From an uncultured Porphyromonadaceae bacterium (GTDB lineage: Bacteria > Bacteroidota > Bacteroidia > Bacteroidales > Muribaculaceae), in assembly GCA_947175295.1 (NCBI GenBank), contig CAMWMK010000010.1, forward strand, positions 1 to 56,219: a stretch of DNA of 56,219 nucleotides. The letters run 5' to 3'. This document shows, in pieces, positions 42,154 to 51,436 of this stretch. Position 1 is the first letter of the stretch. Each line of letters opens with the position of its first letter. The notes beneath the pieces were generated by a model. It saw nothing but the letters and a program-made list of their open reading frames with translations, was not told the origin of the DNA and did not search any database. The translations under genes were made by a program, and so were the position numbers.

Positions 42154-42894
42154 TCATGAAAGTTTAAGTTTAAGGTAGTATTGGCGTTCATGCTCCGGAA
42201 AACGCTCTATCGAATAGCGAAGCATGGTGCGGGGCATAGACGCAGCATAGCAGTCAAGAAAAGCCCTCAACTCCTCAGCTCCTCCTTTCTTGCCTACCTC
42301 ACGAAGCATCCAGCCTGATGCCTTATGGATGAGGTCATGTTTATGATTCAGGTAGGTTTTAGCTATGCGAAAGGTATCTTCATAAATTTCATGGCGTATC
42401 ATGGTCCATGTCGCCACTATGGCCACACGTTGATGCCAAAGGCTGTCTGTCTTTTCCGACAGGCAGCCTAATATCTTTCTTTTATCAGAATGGTCTACAA
42501 GATAGTCTCCAAGAATCTTCGGCGCCACCATGTCCACGAGATCCCAGTTGTTGCCATAAGGTATCAGATCAAGGTAGATATTGACGATTTCATCGATAGA
42601 AACGCAGTATTTTGATTTCACAGCTTTCTTATAAAGCTCAATAAGAAAAAGGAAACCGGCGAGACGCACTTCATGCCATTCCGACTTCACAAGACCGATA
42701 GCATCTTCCAACGCCACAAGATTACGACATTCCTTGACCAAAGATCTTGTGGCGGACACCCGGATTCCTAAGAAGCGGTCGCCATATCCATATTGTCCAG
42801 GGGCACACTTGAAGAAGCGCATCAGATGTGCGGCTTGCTTCGCATCGCCCATCTGAATCATGATCTCCTCTATTTCCTTAGCTTTCTCTGTCAT
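42154..42894 (-). CDS. DNA alkylation repair protein (AlkD-like)
   Basis: A 246-residue all-helical protein built of HEAT-like repeats. Family landmarks are FFKCAPGQYGYGDRFLGIRVSATRSLVKE near residue 28, LVKSEWHEVRLAGFLFLIELYKKA, YGNNWDLVDMVAPKILGDYL, WHQRVAIVATWTMIRHE, LIHKASGWMLREVGKKG and MPRTMLRYSIERFPEHERQYYL. The Trp and Asp in NNWDLVD and the Arg of MLREVGKK correspond to positions used by AlkD to excise alkylated bases. It protects DNA from alkylation damage in the cytoplasm. It is convergent with the reductase gene and appears to be a single-gene unit. Confidence 0.92.
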   Translation of the reverse strand: MTEKAKEIEEIMIQMGDAKQAAHLMRFFKCAPGQYGYGDRFLGIRVSATRSLVKECRNLVALEDAIGLVKSEWHEVRLAGFLFLIELYKKAVKSKYCVSIDEIVNIYLDLIPYGNNWDLVDMVAPKILGDYLVDHSDKRKILGCLSEKTDSLWHQRVAIVATWTMIRHEIYEDTFRIAKTYLNHKHDLIHKASGWMLREVGKKGGAEELRAFLDCYAASMPRTMLRYSIERFPEHERQYYLKLKLS

Positions 42895-43077
42895 ATTTCT
42901 TTCTTCATTAGATCGCGGTGCAAAGATAACTATTTCTGATGAATTATCAAAACATTTCTAATGGCGGCCACAAGCCAATGCTCACATCTCCAAAATCCAC
43001 AAATAGTCTTTTCCGGAAAACATTATTGGGTAAATTATTGTTTGATGGATAAGTATTAACCATAAAATCCGAAGTCA

Positions 43078-43515
43078 ATGAAAAAACTCATGATTATGCT
43101 TGCGGTGATAATCGGAGCTCTCTCCGCTAATGCAAGAGACAATTATTCGCACAACGCGGCCGACCTCCCTATGTCGGCCCAGACCATCCTGAAAAATAAT
43201 TTCAAGGCAAAAGTAAATCATTTCAAGATTGAAAAAGATTTCGGGAAAATAAAGGAATACGACGTAATACTGACCGACGGAACGGAAGTAACCTTCGACA
43301 GCCACGGCAACTGGAAAGACATCGAAGTAAAAATGAAAAGCGCGGTTCCTTCAGCACTCATACCTCAGGAGATACTATCTTATGTAAAGCTGAATCAAAA
43401 AAACACCAAGATCATCGGTATCGAGAAAAAACGAGGCGGCTACGAAGTGGAACTATCCAACGGAGTGGAGATGAAATTCAACTCAGAAGGGAAATTCCTG
43501 CGTTATGATGACTGA
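43078..43515 (+). CDS. secreted PepSY-like domain protein
   Basis: A 145-residue protein with a signal peptide (MKKLMIMLAVIIGALSANA). It has two PepSY-like half-domains: LPMSAQTILKNNFKAKVNHFKIEKDFGKIKEYDVILTDGTEVTFDSHGNWKDIEV (about 30-84), and ALIPQEILSYVKLNQKNTKIIGIEKKRGGYEVELSNGVEMKFNSEGKF (about 91-141). This tandem arrangement is the DUF2874/PepSY-like family, common in Bacteroidetes periplasm and often beside two-component systems. No such system is adjacent here. Role unknown; inhibition or ligand binding is the usual guess. Confidence 0.85.
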   Translation: MKKLMIMLAVIIGALSANARDNYSHNAADLPMSAQTILKNNFKAKVNHFKIEKDFGKIKEYDVILTDGTEVTFDSHGNWKDIEVKMKSAVPSALIPQEILSYVKLNQKNTKIIGIEKKRGGYEVELSNGVEMKFNSEGKFLRYDD

Positions 43516-43613
43516 CGCATAATAAATACCGGATACTGCTCCCGCTGTACGGCGGGAGTTTTCTGATTATGCAAGCTAACCCACATCCTTCCTGACATCC
43601 TAAAATCACGCAC

Positions 43614-44855
43614 ATGCGAATACTCCATACAGCCGATATACATTTCGGACAAAACATATATCAGAACTATGACCGACTCGATGAGCATCTTCATTTCTTC
43701 AAGCAACTGAGGAAATGGATAGATGAGTACACTCCTGACGTGCTCCTGATAAGCGGAGACATCTATGATGTAGCCCAACCTTCAGCCGCCATATGGAGTG
43801 CTTTCAATTCACAGATAGTAGAGCTACGACGGAGCTTCCCTAAACTCTCCATTATAATCGTAGCAGGCAACCACGACTCTGCAGCGCGCATAGAAGCACA
43901 CAGTAAAGTCTGGGAAATGGCAGGAGTAACAATGGTAGGTACTCCCCCACCTATCCTACATGCGGCAGGGGATGGATGGGAAGACAGATATATAGTGCGC
44001 TTACCCTCCGGATTCGTCATTACCCTTCCGTATATGTCAGGAGATCGAGCGGACACCATGCTGCATCTGCAGAAACACGTGGAGAGCCTAAATGAGGAGA
44101 ACCTTCCAGTAGTGATGACAGCACACCTTGCCGCAGTGGGCTGCGATACAGAAGGTCATGACCCGGCGATCGGGAACATTCGTCCCATATCCATAGAACG
44201 ATTCGGGAGTGGTTACGATTATCTTGCTATCGGACACATACATAAAGCGCAGACACTTGGACAGCCCCCTATATTTGACGAGGAACCTCACACCTACCCT
44301 TCTCCTACCGCCAGATATTCAGGCAGCGTGCTTCATGTAAGCGAAGATGAGAATTATCCCCACTCCGTCAGTCTTGTAGACATTGGAAGACATGGAGGCG
44401 ACATCACCATACGGCAACTTAGGATAGAGCAGCTCAGACATTTCCTTACGCTGCCAACAGATAGTGCGAATCCTTTCGCGAACGCGAAGGAAGCAATCAA
44501 ATACCTTACAAAATTCCTAAAGACCCATGACAAAGCGTACATAAGGCTAAGGTTTCTACAAAACGCCGACATTCCGGCAGACTTCAATTCGTCGGTATAT
44601 ACGCTCATCGAACAAAGCGGCAAGGACATAAGATATAATCCACGCATGATTTTCGTAAGCGATGTGAATGATGGCTTCATCGGAGACGAAGGAGGACGAC
44701 ACCGAATCGATATAGAGGAAATAAAGCAGATTAAGGATCCACGGAAATTCGTCATGATGACAGCTCAATCCTACCCAGGGCTATCAGAAGAGGTCCTTGA
44801 TGAACTTTTCGACGAAGTAGAGGCTGAAGCCAGAAGGATGACGGAAGAAAAATAA
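43614..44855 (+). CDS. sbcD: exonuclease subunit SbcD (Mre11 family)
   Basis: A 413-residue Mn-dependent nuclease that, with SbcC, cleaves DNA hairpins and protein-blocked ends. The metallophosphoesterase motifs are all present: HTADIHFG (D8, H10), SGDIYD, AGNHDS, and HLAAVGCDTEGHD with GHIHK near residue 216. The C-terminal capping domain includes the segment before KEAIKYLTKFL. It lies 13 bp upstream of sbcC. The nuclease matters in a genome with as many perfect palindromes as this window, since SbcCD acts on hairpins. Confidence 0.96.
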   Translation: MRILHTADIHFGQNIYQNYDRLDEHLHFFKQLRKWIDEYTPDVLLISGDIYDVAQPSAAIWSAFNSQIVELRRSFPKLSIIIVAGNHDSAARIEAHSKVWEMAGVTMVGTPPPILHAAGDGWEDRYIVRLPSGFVITLPYMSGDRADTMLHLQKHVESLNEENLPVVMTAHLAAVGCDTEGHDPAIGNIRPISIERFGSGYDYLAIGHIHKAQTLGQPPIFDEEPHTYPSPTARYSGSVLHVSEDENYPHSVSLVDIGRHGGDITIRQLRIEQLRHFLTLPTDSANPFANAKEAIKYLTKFLKTHDKAYIRLRFLQNADIPADFNSSVYTLIEQSGKDIRYNPRMIFVSDVNDGFIGDEGGRHRIDIEEIKQIKDPRKFVMMTAQSYPGLSEEVLDELFDEVEAEARRMTEEK

Positions 44856-44868
44856 AATCAACCAGACA

Positions 44869-47800
44869 ATGAAGATCAAACGACTCATCATACGCAACAT
44901 AGCTTCCATAGAGCAAGGAGAAATAGATTTCGAGAACGGCCTGACCGATCGGGAAACAGGACTTCCGGCGTCGCTCTTCCTGATCACAGGGGATACCGGA
45001 TCCGGGAAATCAGTAATCCTTGACTGCATATCCATGGCTCTTTACGGCACAACACCACGCGTGAAAAGCGTGAACGGGCTCAGAAACAACAATTACCGAA
45101 ACAATGACGGGGAAGAAATAGCAGTCGGGGACATAACCCAATATACGCGAATCGGCATATCATGGAAAGACGAGTGTTATTCCGAACTGTTTTTTACCGG
45201 GAACGACGGAATTGACTATATATCACGTTTTTCCCTCGGAAGGACAAACCGACGCAATTACCGAAAACCAGAATGGACACTAAGGATCGGAGATTGCGAA
45301 ATAATCGAAAACCGCAAAGAGGAGATCAAACATCGGATTCAAGAGGCTGTAGGTCTTTCTTTCGAACAATTCAGCAGAATGGCCATGCTCGCACAAGGAC
45401 AGTTCGCAACTTTCCTCACCGGCAAAAAGGAGGAGAGGGAAAGCATACTCGAGCAGCTTACATCTACCGAAATCTTCTCGCGATACGGAGAGGCCATATC
45501 CAATATATATAAGAATAGAAAGAATGAATTCGAGACAAGCAGAAAGATATACGAAGAATTCGGAAAAAGGATACTTGATGATTCGATAAGGGAGGCTCTG
45601 CACACAGAGCAGATGGAAAAGAAAGATGAAGCCGCTTCCAAGCAAAAAGAAATGGATTACCTTCGCCACCGGATCATCTGCACGGAATCGGCTATAAAGG
45701 CAGAAAAAGACATATCTTTCCTGAAAGAAGAGTCTTCAAGACTGAAAAAACTTGAAGACACTGCGGAATTCAGGAGACAATCCACCATGCTCGGCCTCTG
45801 GGATGCCACTACAGACCAGAGGGAAATGCTTGCGGATAAAATCCAGACTTCAGAGCGAGTCATGGCTGACAGGAAAACCCTACGAGATAAGAAATCAGAA
45901 TTTCTCATCCTTTCAGCCGACCTCGCCATCAAAAAGGACAATGCTTATGAGAAGTCAAAACATTTGGACCTACTCCGACTCCAGATAGAAAGCCAATCGC
46001 AATTCAAGACACTTTTTGCAAATGCTTTGGCAGTTTCAGCAGAATTGAGCCGTTATATCTCGCTTGGCAATGAGATCGGCAATAAAGAAAAGAATGCAGA
46101 GAATAGCAGATCTTCAATAGATGACCTGATGAGAAACATCTCTTCGCAGGAAAAGACTGTAACGGAAAAAGCAGCACGATGCACAGAATGTCAGGAAAAG
46201 ATAATCAAACAATCCGCTGAAAGGGAAAAGCTGGATCAACCCTCATTACGGATTGAGAGCGACCGACTACTGCAACGACAGTTCGCTCTAAATGATCTTT
46301 CCCAACGTTTGAAAGCGGTAAGCGACGAATCGACCGATATAGAGAAGACTGAGAAAGAAACGAAGGACATCCAGGAAAGGCTTCACGCACTCATATCAGA
46401 GTCAAAAAAGGCTTCTGAAGAATACGAACGCTTTGAAAAAGACAAGAATGCGGCCGAAAACAGATATAGGACCATGCTTTTGAGCGTAGAGGAAAACTTC
46501 GAGGCCTTACGCAGGCAACTCATAGAAGAACATGCCACTAACTGCCCGCTATGCGGACAGGCAATCAAAGAGCATATCCATGCATGGAAAAGCAAGGATT
46601 ATTTCTCTGGGATGCTTTCCCCTCTTGAAGAAGAAAAGAACAGGCTTACAGCGGCTTTCACATCAGCTAAAAAAACAGCCGAGGAGGTGAAGAAACAACT
46701 GAATATCACATCCGGAAGCCTCAAAGCCAAGGAGGATGACCTTCAAAAACGAAAAACGGCACTCTCTAAAAACGAGGAGCATATCGAAGTAATCATCAAG
46801 ACCCTGAACTTGGAACCGAAAAACCTTAGAACATTACTAACAGAGGAACTTAACCGGATCAAAGAAGAGATAAAGGTGGTTTCCGAGAAACTCGCATTAA
46901 CAGATAAACTGCAGAAAGAAATAGACATACTAATCAGGAATAAGGAATCGCTCGACAAGGACCATAAAACTGAGGACAGGAAGCTACGGAAAGCACTCGA
47001 AGGCCTGACTCAAAAGAAAGAAGCACTTAAGGCAGATGAACTGAGAATAAAGGAACTGAAAACAGAAAGGGAACTGCTTCGGGATAAAATCTCCGACGCT
47101 ATAAAAGGATATGCCGATGACTGGACTACAGATCCCGCTCAAGCTGCAATCCGACTCACGGAGGATGCCGGAGAGTATGCCGACCTGACTTCTAAATACG
47201 CCAAGGAGGAGCCCGAACACCGAACGTATCTAAGGACGTTGGACTCGGTCAGCGCTATAACTGGCACACTTGCCGGGATGCTTGATGAGATAGAACCATC
47301 AGAGCCGAGTGGGGTGACATCCGGCAATATACCACCGAAATGCGATGACATTCAGGAAGTGTGGCATGATTTCCATGTCGAAGTATCGGGAATCTACGGC
47401 AGAATAACGGAGAATGAAACCAGAATCAAAAATCTTGATGTGAAACTTGAGGATTTCTACAAATCAAGCGGCACTACAGAGACTACACTCAAGCATCTGC
47501 TTGGAGCCGCTGCGGAAGTGAACATCATGCGAAGCATGCAGGAGAAACACCGCGATGAACTGCGAAGAAACGAAACCCTTCTTGCCGAGGCCGTAAAAAA
47601 CAGGGAAGAGAACCTGAAAGCCCTGGATATTAAGGATGAGTCCGGACTCGAAGACCCGGCGCGACTCAGGACAGAATTCGAATCACTGTCAAGACAAAAT
47701 TCAGAAATCACTCTACGGATCGGAGCGATAAAGGAAAAACTTGACGCTGACGAGAAAATACGGCTCGACAGCGAAAATCAGAGGCGAGATCTTGAGATGA

Positions 47801-48321
47801 AGCGGACTCGTATGGAAAAATGGGAGAAAATGTACAAATATTTCGGTGGCACGAGGTTTCGGACTCTCGTACAGTCGCACATACTTCGTCCGCTCCTCAA
47901 CAACGCCAACATATATCTTCGCCAGATCACCGATCACTATACGCTGACCTGCAGCGATGAGAACGAGCAACTGTCAATACTCGTACAGGACCGTTACCAC
48001 AACAACGAACCCAGAAGCGTGACGGTGCTTTCCGGAGGAGAACGGTTCATGATATCGCTCGCCCTATCGCTTGCTCTTTCCGCCATGAACAGACCGGATA
48101 TGAATGTGGATATACTATTCATCGACGAAGGATTCGGAACGCTTGACGCAAAGAGTCTTGAGATGGTGATGAGCACACTAAGAAGGCTTCCGGAGATCAA
48201 CGGACAGACCGGAAGGCGCGTAGGGGTAATCTCTCACCGAGAGGAACTGACAGAACAGATACCGACACAAATCCAACTGAAACATTGCGGCGAAGGACGG
48301 TCAAGAATCGTCGTATCATAG
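44869..48321 (+). CDS. sbcC: exonuclease subunit SbcC (Rad50 family ATPase)
   Basis: A 1150-residue SMC-like ATPase. Walker A GDTGSGKS is at 41-48 and the Q-loop AMLAQGQFATFL near 170. Two long coiled coils are separated by the zinc hook NCPLCGQ (C559, C562). The C-terminal ABC signature VLSGGERFMISLALSLALS is near 1050 and Walker B ILFIDEGFGTLD near 1084. It opens DNA ends for SbcD, encoded immediately upstream. The protein is of normal length, with no break. A long terminator hairpin follows at 48354. Confidence 0.96.
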   Translation: MKIKRLIIRNIASIEQGEIDFENGLTDRETGLPASLFLITGDTGSGKSVILDCISMALYGTTPRVKSVNGLRNNNYRNNDGEEIAVGDITQYTRIGISWKDECYSELFFTGNDGIDYISRFSLGRTNRRNYRKPEWTLRIGDCEIIENRKEEIKHRIQEAVGLSFEQFSRMAMLAQGQFATFLTGKKEERESILEQLTSTEIFSRYGEAISNIYKNRKNEFETSRKIYEEFGKRILDDSIREALHTEQMEKKDEAASKQKEMDYLRHRIICTESAIKAEKDISFLKEESSRLKKLEDTAEFRRQSTMLGLWDATTDQREMLADKIQTSERVMADRKTLRDKKSEFLILSADLAIKKDNAYEKSKHLDLLRLQIESQSQFKTLFANALAVSAELSRYISLGNEIGNKEKNAENSRSSIDDLMRNISSQEKTVTEKAARCTECQEKIIKQSAEREKLDQPSLRIESDRLLQRQFALNDLSQRLKAVSDESTDIEKTEKETKDIQERLHALISESKKASEEYERFEKDKNAAENRYRTMLLSVEENFEALRRQLIEEHATNCPLCGQAIKEHIHAWKSKDYFSGMLSPLEEEKNRLTAAFTSAKKTAEEVKKQLNITSGSLKAKEDDLQKRKTALSKNEEHIEVIIKTLNLEPKNLRTLLTEELNRIKEEIKVVSEKLALTDKLQKEIDILIRNKESLDKDHKTEDRKLRKALEGLTQKKEALKADELRIKELKTERELLRDKISDAIKGYADDWTTDPAQAAIRLTEDAGEYADLTSKYAKEEPEHRTYLRTLDSVSAITGTLAGMLDEIEPSEPSGVTSGNIPPKCDDIQEVWHDFHVEVSGIYGRITENETRIKNLDVKLEDFYKSSGTTETTLKHLLGAAAEVNIMRSMQEKHRDELRRNETLLAEAVKNREENLKALDIKDESGLEDPARLRTEFESLSRQNSEITLRIGAIKEKLDADEKIRLDSENQRRDLEMKRTRMEKWEKMYKYFGGTRFRTLVQSHILRPLLNNANIYLRQITDHYTLTCSDENEQLSILVQDRYHNNEPRSVTVLSGGERFMISLALSLALSAMNRPDMNVDILFIDEGFGTLDAKSLEMVMSTLRRLPEINGQTGRRVGVISHREELTEQIPTQIQLKHCGEGRSRIVVS

Positions 48322-48353
48322 GCCGACATCCAGGTCAGGCCAATCACTGCGTA

Positions 48354-48410
48354 TATAAAGCATTCAAGGAGTCAAGGCCTTTGCCGCCGTGACTCCTTGA
48401 ATGCTTTATA
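48354..48410. terminator. bidirectional terminator between sbcC and the OMP gene
   Basis: A perfect stem of about 21 bp (TATAAAGCATTC... with its complement ...GAATGCTTTATA) brackets a 15-nt loop between two convergent genes. Confidence 0.82.
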
Positions 48411-48432
48411 TCGCCTATCAACGGATAGGGAC

Positions 48433-49113
48433 TTACTTTATACGGAACCAATATCCAGCCGTAACAGCCACACTCAGCTGATTGGAAACAGTGAAAGTGT
48501 CCTGGCGTCCGGAGGGCATGACATTGCCAATACCGTAGAATACACGCGCCTCCAGGGCAAGGGAATTTCGACGGTTGATACTGAATTCTCCTCCTAATCC
48601 GGCCACTATTCCAAAGTCGAGTTTCTGACTGACATTCATGGTGAGCTGTTCCGTACGGCGGTTCTTATCATTGAAGCCTTCCAATCCTGAGACATCCGTA
48701 TAGTCGAAATTGCTCTTTATCTTGTCGCCGATAAAGTATGCTATCTCGGGACCTGCATTGATGAAGAACTTTCCTCGCGAACCGAAGTATATATGAGACA
48801 TGACAGGCACTTCGACATAATTCAAAACGCGCTGATAACTATAAGGGAGATCCTCAAACTTCTCAGCCCATCCGCGCTGCACGAGATTGACTTCAGCGAT
48901 AAGGCCGAAATGGTTCTCTTCCGTATATCGGAAAGTAAGACCACCGGTATATCCCATGCCGAGTTTCCCCATGATGGAGGGTTTGAACATCACGGTGGAG
49001 AAAGTCACGCCTCCTCTCGCCCCGATATCCACACGCGAATCAAAGTGGGTCTGGGCCTGGCTTGAGGCCACATACCCCAAAACCGTAAAAATGAACAAAA
49101 GAATTTTCCTCAT
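48433..49113 (-). CDS. PorT-like outer-membrane beta-barrel protein
   Basis: A 226-residue exported protein. A signal peptide (MRKILLFIFTVLGYVASSQA) precedes alternating strands: DIGARGGVTFSTVMF, KLGMGYTGGLTFRY, FGLIAEVNLVQRGWAEKF, LNYVEVPVMSHIYFGSRGKFFINAGPEIAYFIGD, FGIVAGLGGEFSI and LALEARVFYGIGNV. It ends in VAVTAGYWFRIK. This is the outer-membrane beta-barrel (PorT/OMP_b-brl_2) pattern. Its ATG is 4 bp after the stop of the LysM receptor protein, so the two are co-transcribed and perhaps work together in the envelope. Confidence 0.88.
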   Translation of the reverse strand: MRKILLFIFTVLGYVASSQAQTHFDSRVDIGARGGVTFSTVMFKPSIMGKLGMGYTGGLTFRYTEENHFGLIAEVNLVQRGWAEKFEDLPYSYQRVLNYVEVPVMSHIYFGSRGKFFINAGPEIAYFIGDKIKSNFDYTDVSGLEGFNDKNRRTEQLTMNVSQKLDFGIVAGLGGEFSINRRNSLALEARVFYGIGNVMPSGRQDTFTVSNQLSVAVTAGYWFRIK

Positions 49114-49117
49114 GGCA

Positions 49118-51097
49118 TCAGCGGCGTATTAGAATCTTCTCTATGTCGCCATAGGGCGAAAACCTGATCATATATGCCGAGGGATTGAAGAAACCACCCC
49201 AGTTGCCTACACGCTCAAGATTGATGGGGGTCTGAATCTCATGTCCCTCCGGAATAAAGGCATTGAAGTCGCCGTCGTTTGAGGCGATTCCGGGGATGAA
49301 GAAATTCGCGATGTCGAAGCCTGCTACGGCATAAGTAGGGAAAGAGCGTATCGGACCATGTCCGTAGGCAGACGAATAGGAAGCGATGAACTCTTTTCCG
49401 GGACCGGCGGTATGATCGAAGAAGAATCTTGAAGGGAAATAGACATCGGCTTTATGGAAACGCTCCTTAAGACCTTCAGCTACAGTGATCCAACTGGGGC
49501 GCCCCATCACCTTTATATCCGTAAAGGGATTATTTTCCTTCAAATACTCTATGGCAGTAAGCATACGCTGAATTTCCTCCTTAGAAGTCGGGAACCCATA
49601 GAAGAGATAACGTCCGCCTTCATCAAGCTTTGTTTCGGCAAGATTGTCGAGTTGACGCCTCATGATGGAAGAAGCGTCTCGCCTACCTATTATAGACTCG
49701 GCGAAAGCGTCGTCGGAATCTTCCTTACCTACAAGCACCAATCTGTAAGAGCCAAGATTGGAGGCTGCCCACTCTCCCACTTCATCACTGAAATACGCCG
49801 TAGGAGTAAGGAGGTGGATAATCGAGGGATTCTCCATGTAAAGCTCGCTCTTCACATCAAACGAATTGACGATCTCTATTCCATTCTCCTCGCCGTATTC
49901 TGCAAGCCAGTTCGGGAAATTCTTCTCATATGTAGTCACTACCATGTCGGCCTTGAAGTCGTCGAGCTGATTGAGGATAGACTGAGAAGCCTTCACGCTG
50001 TCGGCAGCAGAGCGGGAATCGGCAAGAAGCTTAAAGCGTATGCTGTAGGGTGAATTCTTCAGGCGGTCGATAGCCAGAAGCGTTCCACGCGTAAATTCAT
50101 TGTCTCGTTTCGACATCGGATCCTCTATCACGAGGGCTATGCTGACAGACCTACCGGCATCAGGAACGGAATCGGCTACACCGAGCATATGAACCTCTTT
50201 ATATATGTCGCGCCTGCCCTCCAACGAATTTTCTCGTTCGTCGAAAGGATCCACCTCCTTTTCAACGGTAGTGGTCTCAATGACAGGAATAGCAATCTGA
50301 GCGTTTTTCTTGAGGTGAGTGCCGGAATTCGCTTCACGGAGTTCCTCCACATCGACACCGGTCTTCCGTGCGACAGTCTCCCACGTATCATTCTTATCGG
50401 CCTTATAGGTATCGATGCGCGCGATATGGGTCTCCTCCACTTCTTTCTTCATCACGACGTCCTTGTTGGAATTGACACTGACACGCAGAATGTCGCCTGA
50501 TGAAAAATTACTGTCTGATACTCCTTTGTTGTCGCGTAGAAGCTGCTCAACACTTGTATTGTATTCGGAAGCGATCCCGGCCAACGTATCCCCGCCCTTG
50601 ACAGTATAGTACAGAAAAGAAGAACCATCGTTGATCGCGTCAGACTCCTGGGGGATCGTAATCACATCTCCCCTTTTCAGCAGCGTCTTAGATGAGGGAT
50701 TATAAAGATAGATCTTATCGACCGTCACTCCATACATCTTAGCTAAGGAGTAAACGGTCTCACCCTTACCTACGACGTGCCTTATGACCGGATATGTCTC
50801 CGGCGCCACGAATTCAGAGACGGAATCGAAAGACCTGGAATCAGAGTTGACAGGATAATAGACTTTAGTGCCTTTCTCAAGCTTGCCGCTGAGCGATGGA
50901 TTAAGTTGGTCAAGGCGGTCTATATTCCAGCCAAACCGATTGGCGATGCCATATTTTGAATCGCCTTTCTTGACTTCATACATATAGTATTCGCTTCCCG
51001 CAATGCTTACCTTGGGAAGATTCTTAACCGAAACCGCAGCCGGACCGGATAAAAAAACGCATGTCGCCGCAGCGACGCCGAGTATGTATTTTTTCAT
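49118..51097 (-). CDS. LysM-repeat protein with periplasmic-binding-like domain
   Basis: A 659-residue exported protein from the ATG at 51097 (MKKYILGVAAATCVFLSGPAA, a signal peptide). Four LysM repeats follow: YEVKKGDSKYGIANRFG, HVVGKGETVYSLAKMYG, YTVKGGDTLAGIASEYN and YKADKNDTWETVARKTG (about 30-285). The C-terminal half (about 315-620) resembles the ABC-type amino-acid/receptor-ligand (Peripla_BP_6) fold: VSIALVIEDPMSKRDNEFTRGTLLAIDRLK...PTYAVAGFDIANFF. The combination ties a ligand-binding-like domain to peptidoglycan. No ABC transporter is adjacent, so sensing or a lipoprotein-regulator-like role is more likely than import. A longer start at 51175 only adds residues before the signal peptide. 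Confidence 0.88.
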   Translation of the reverse strand: MKKYILGVAAATCVFLSGPAAVSVKNLPKVSIAGSEYYMYEVKKGDSKYGIANRFGWNIDRLDQLNPSLSGKLEKGTKVYYPVNSDSRSFDSVSEFVAPETYPVIRHVVGKGETVYSLAKMYGVTVDKIYLYNPSSKTLLKRGDVITIPQESDAINDGSSFLYYTVKGGDTLAGIASEYNTSVEQLLRDNKGVSDSNFSSGDILRVSVNSNKDVVMKKEVEETHIARIDTYKADKNDTWETVARKTGVDVEELREANSGTHLKKNAQIAIPVIETTTVEKEVDPFDERENSLEGRRDIYKEVHMLGVADSVPDAGRSVSIALVIEDPMSKRDNEFTRGTLLAIDRLKNSPYSIRFKLLADSRSAADSVKASQSILNQLDDFKADMVVTTYEKNFPNWLAEYGEENGIEIVNSFDVKSELYMENPSIIHLLTPTAYFSDEVGEWAASNLGSYRLVLVGKEDSDDAFAESIIGRRDASSIMRRQLDNLAETKLDEGGRYLFYGFPTSKEEIQRMLTAIEYLKENNPFTDIKVMGRPSWITVAEGLKERFHKADVYFPSRFFFDHTAGPGKEFIASYSSAYGHGPIRSFPTYAVAGFDIANFFIPGIASNDGDFNAFIPEGHEIQTPINLERVGNWGGFFNPSAYMIRFSPYGDIEKILIRR

Positions 51098-51314
51098 CTC
51101 ACACGCAAAATATTCAAAAGAGCCGCTGCAAAGAAGCCAATTCAACCCAATTGCAGACAGACCCTTTTCGTTCATCTTACAAAATTAATAAAAAAAATCT
51201 TAGCTCAATGCATAAAAACCGATATAAATCAAAAAATGTCTAAAAAAAGCCTATTTTTAAGAAGTTTAAATAAAATATTACCCTTATTAATTAGGTTATT
51301 CGGAGGTTTTTTAT

Positions 51315-51323
51315 TAAATTTGC
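51315..51323 (+). promoter_or_regulatory. predicted -7 element of ppdK
   Basis: TAAATTTGC matches TAnnTTTGC; a poor -33 (TTAG, 51291-51294) lies 20 nt upstream. The leader would be about 107 nt. From 51180 to 51310 the sequence is AT-rich with no other recognised feature. Confidence 0.55.
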
Positions 51324-51436
51324 ACACATAATCCGAATGCGGATGAAAGACACCCTTCTCCCGGACAGATCAATATGGCCGGAGAAACAAGGTATATGAC
51401 CTTTTAAGACAATATTTTTAATCTAAACAATAACCA

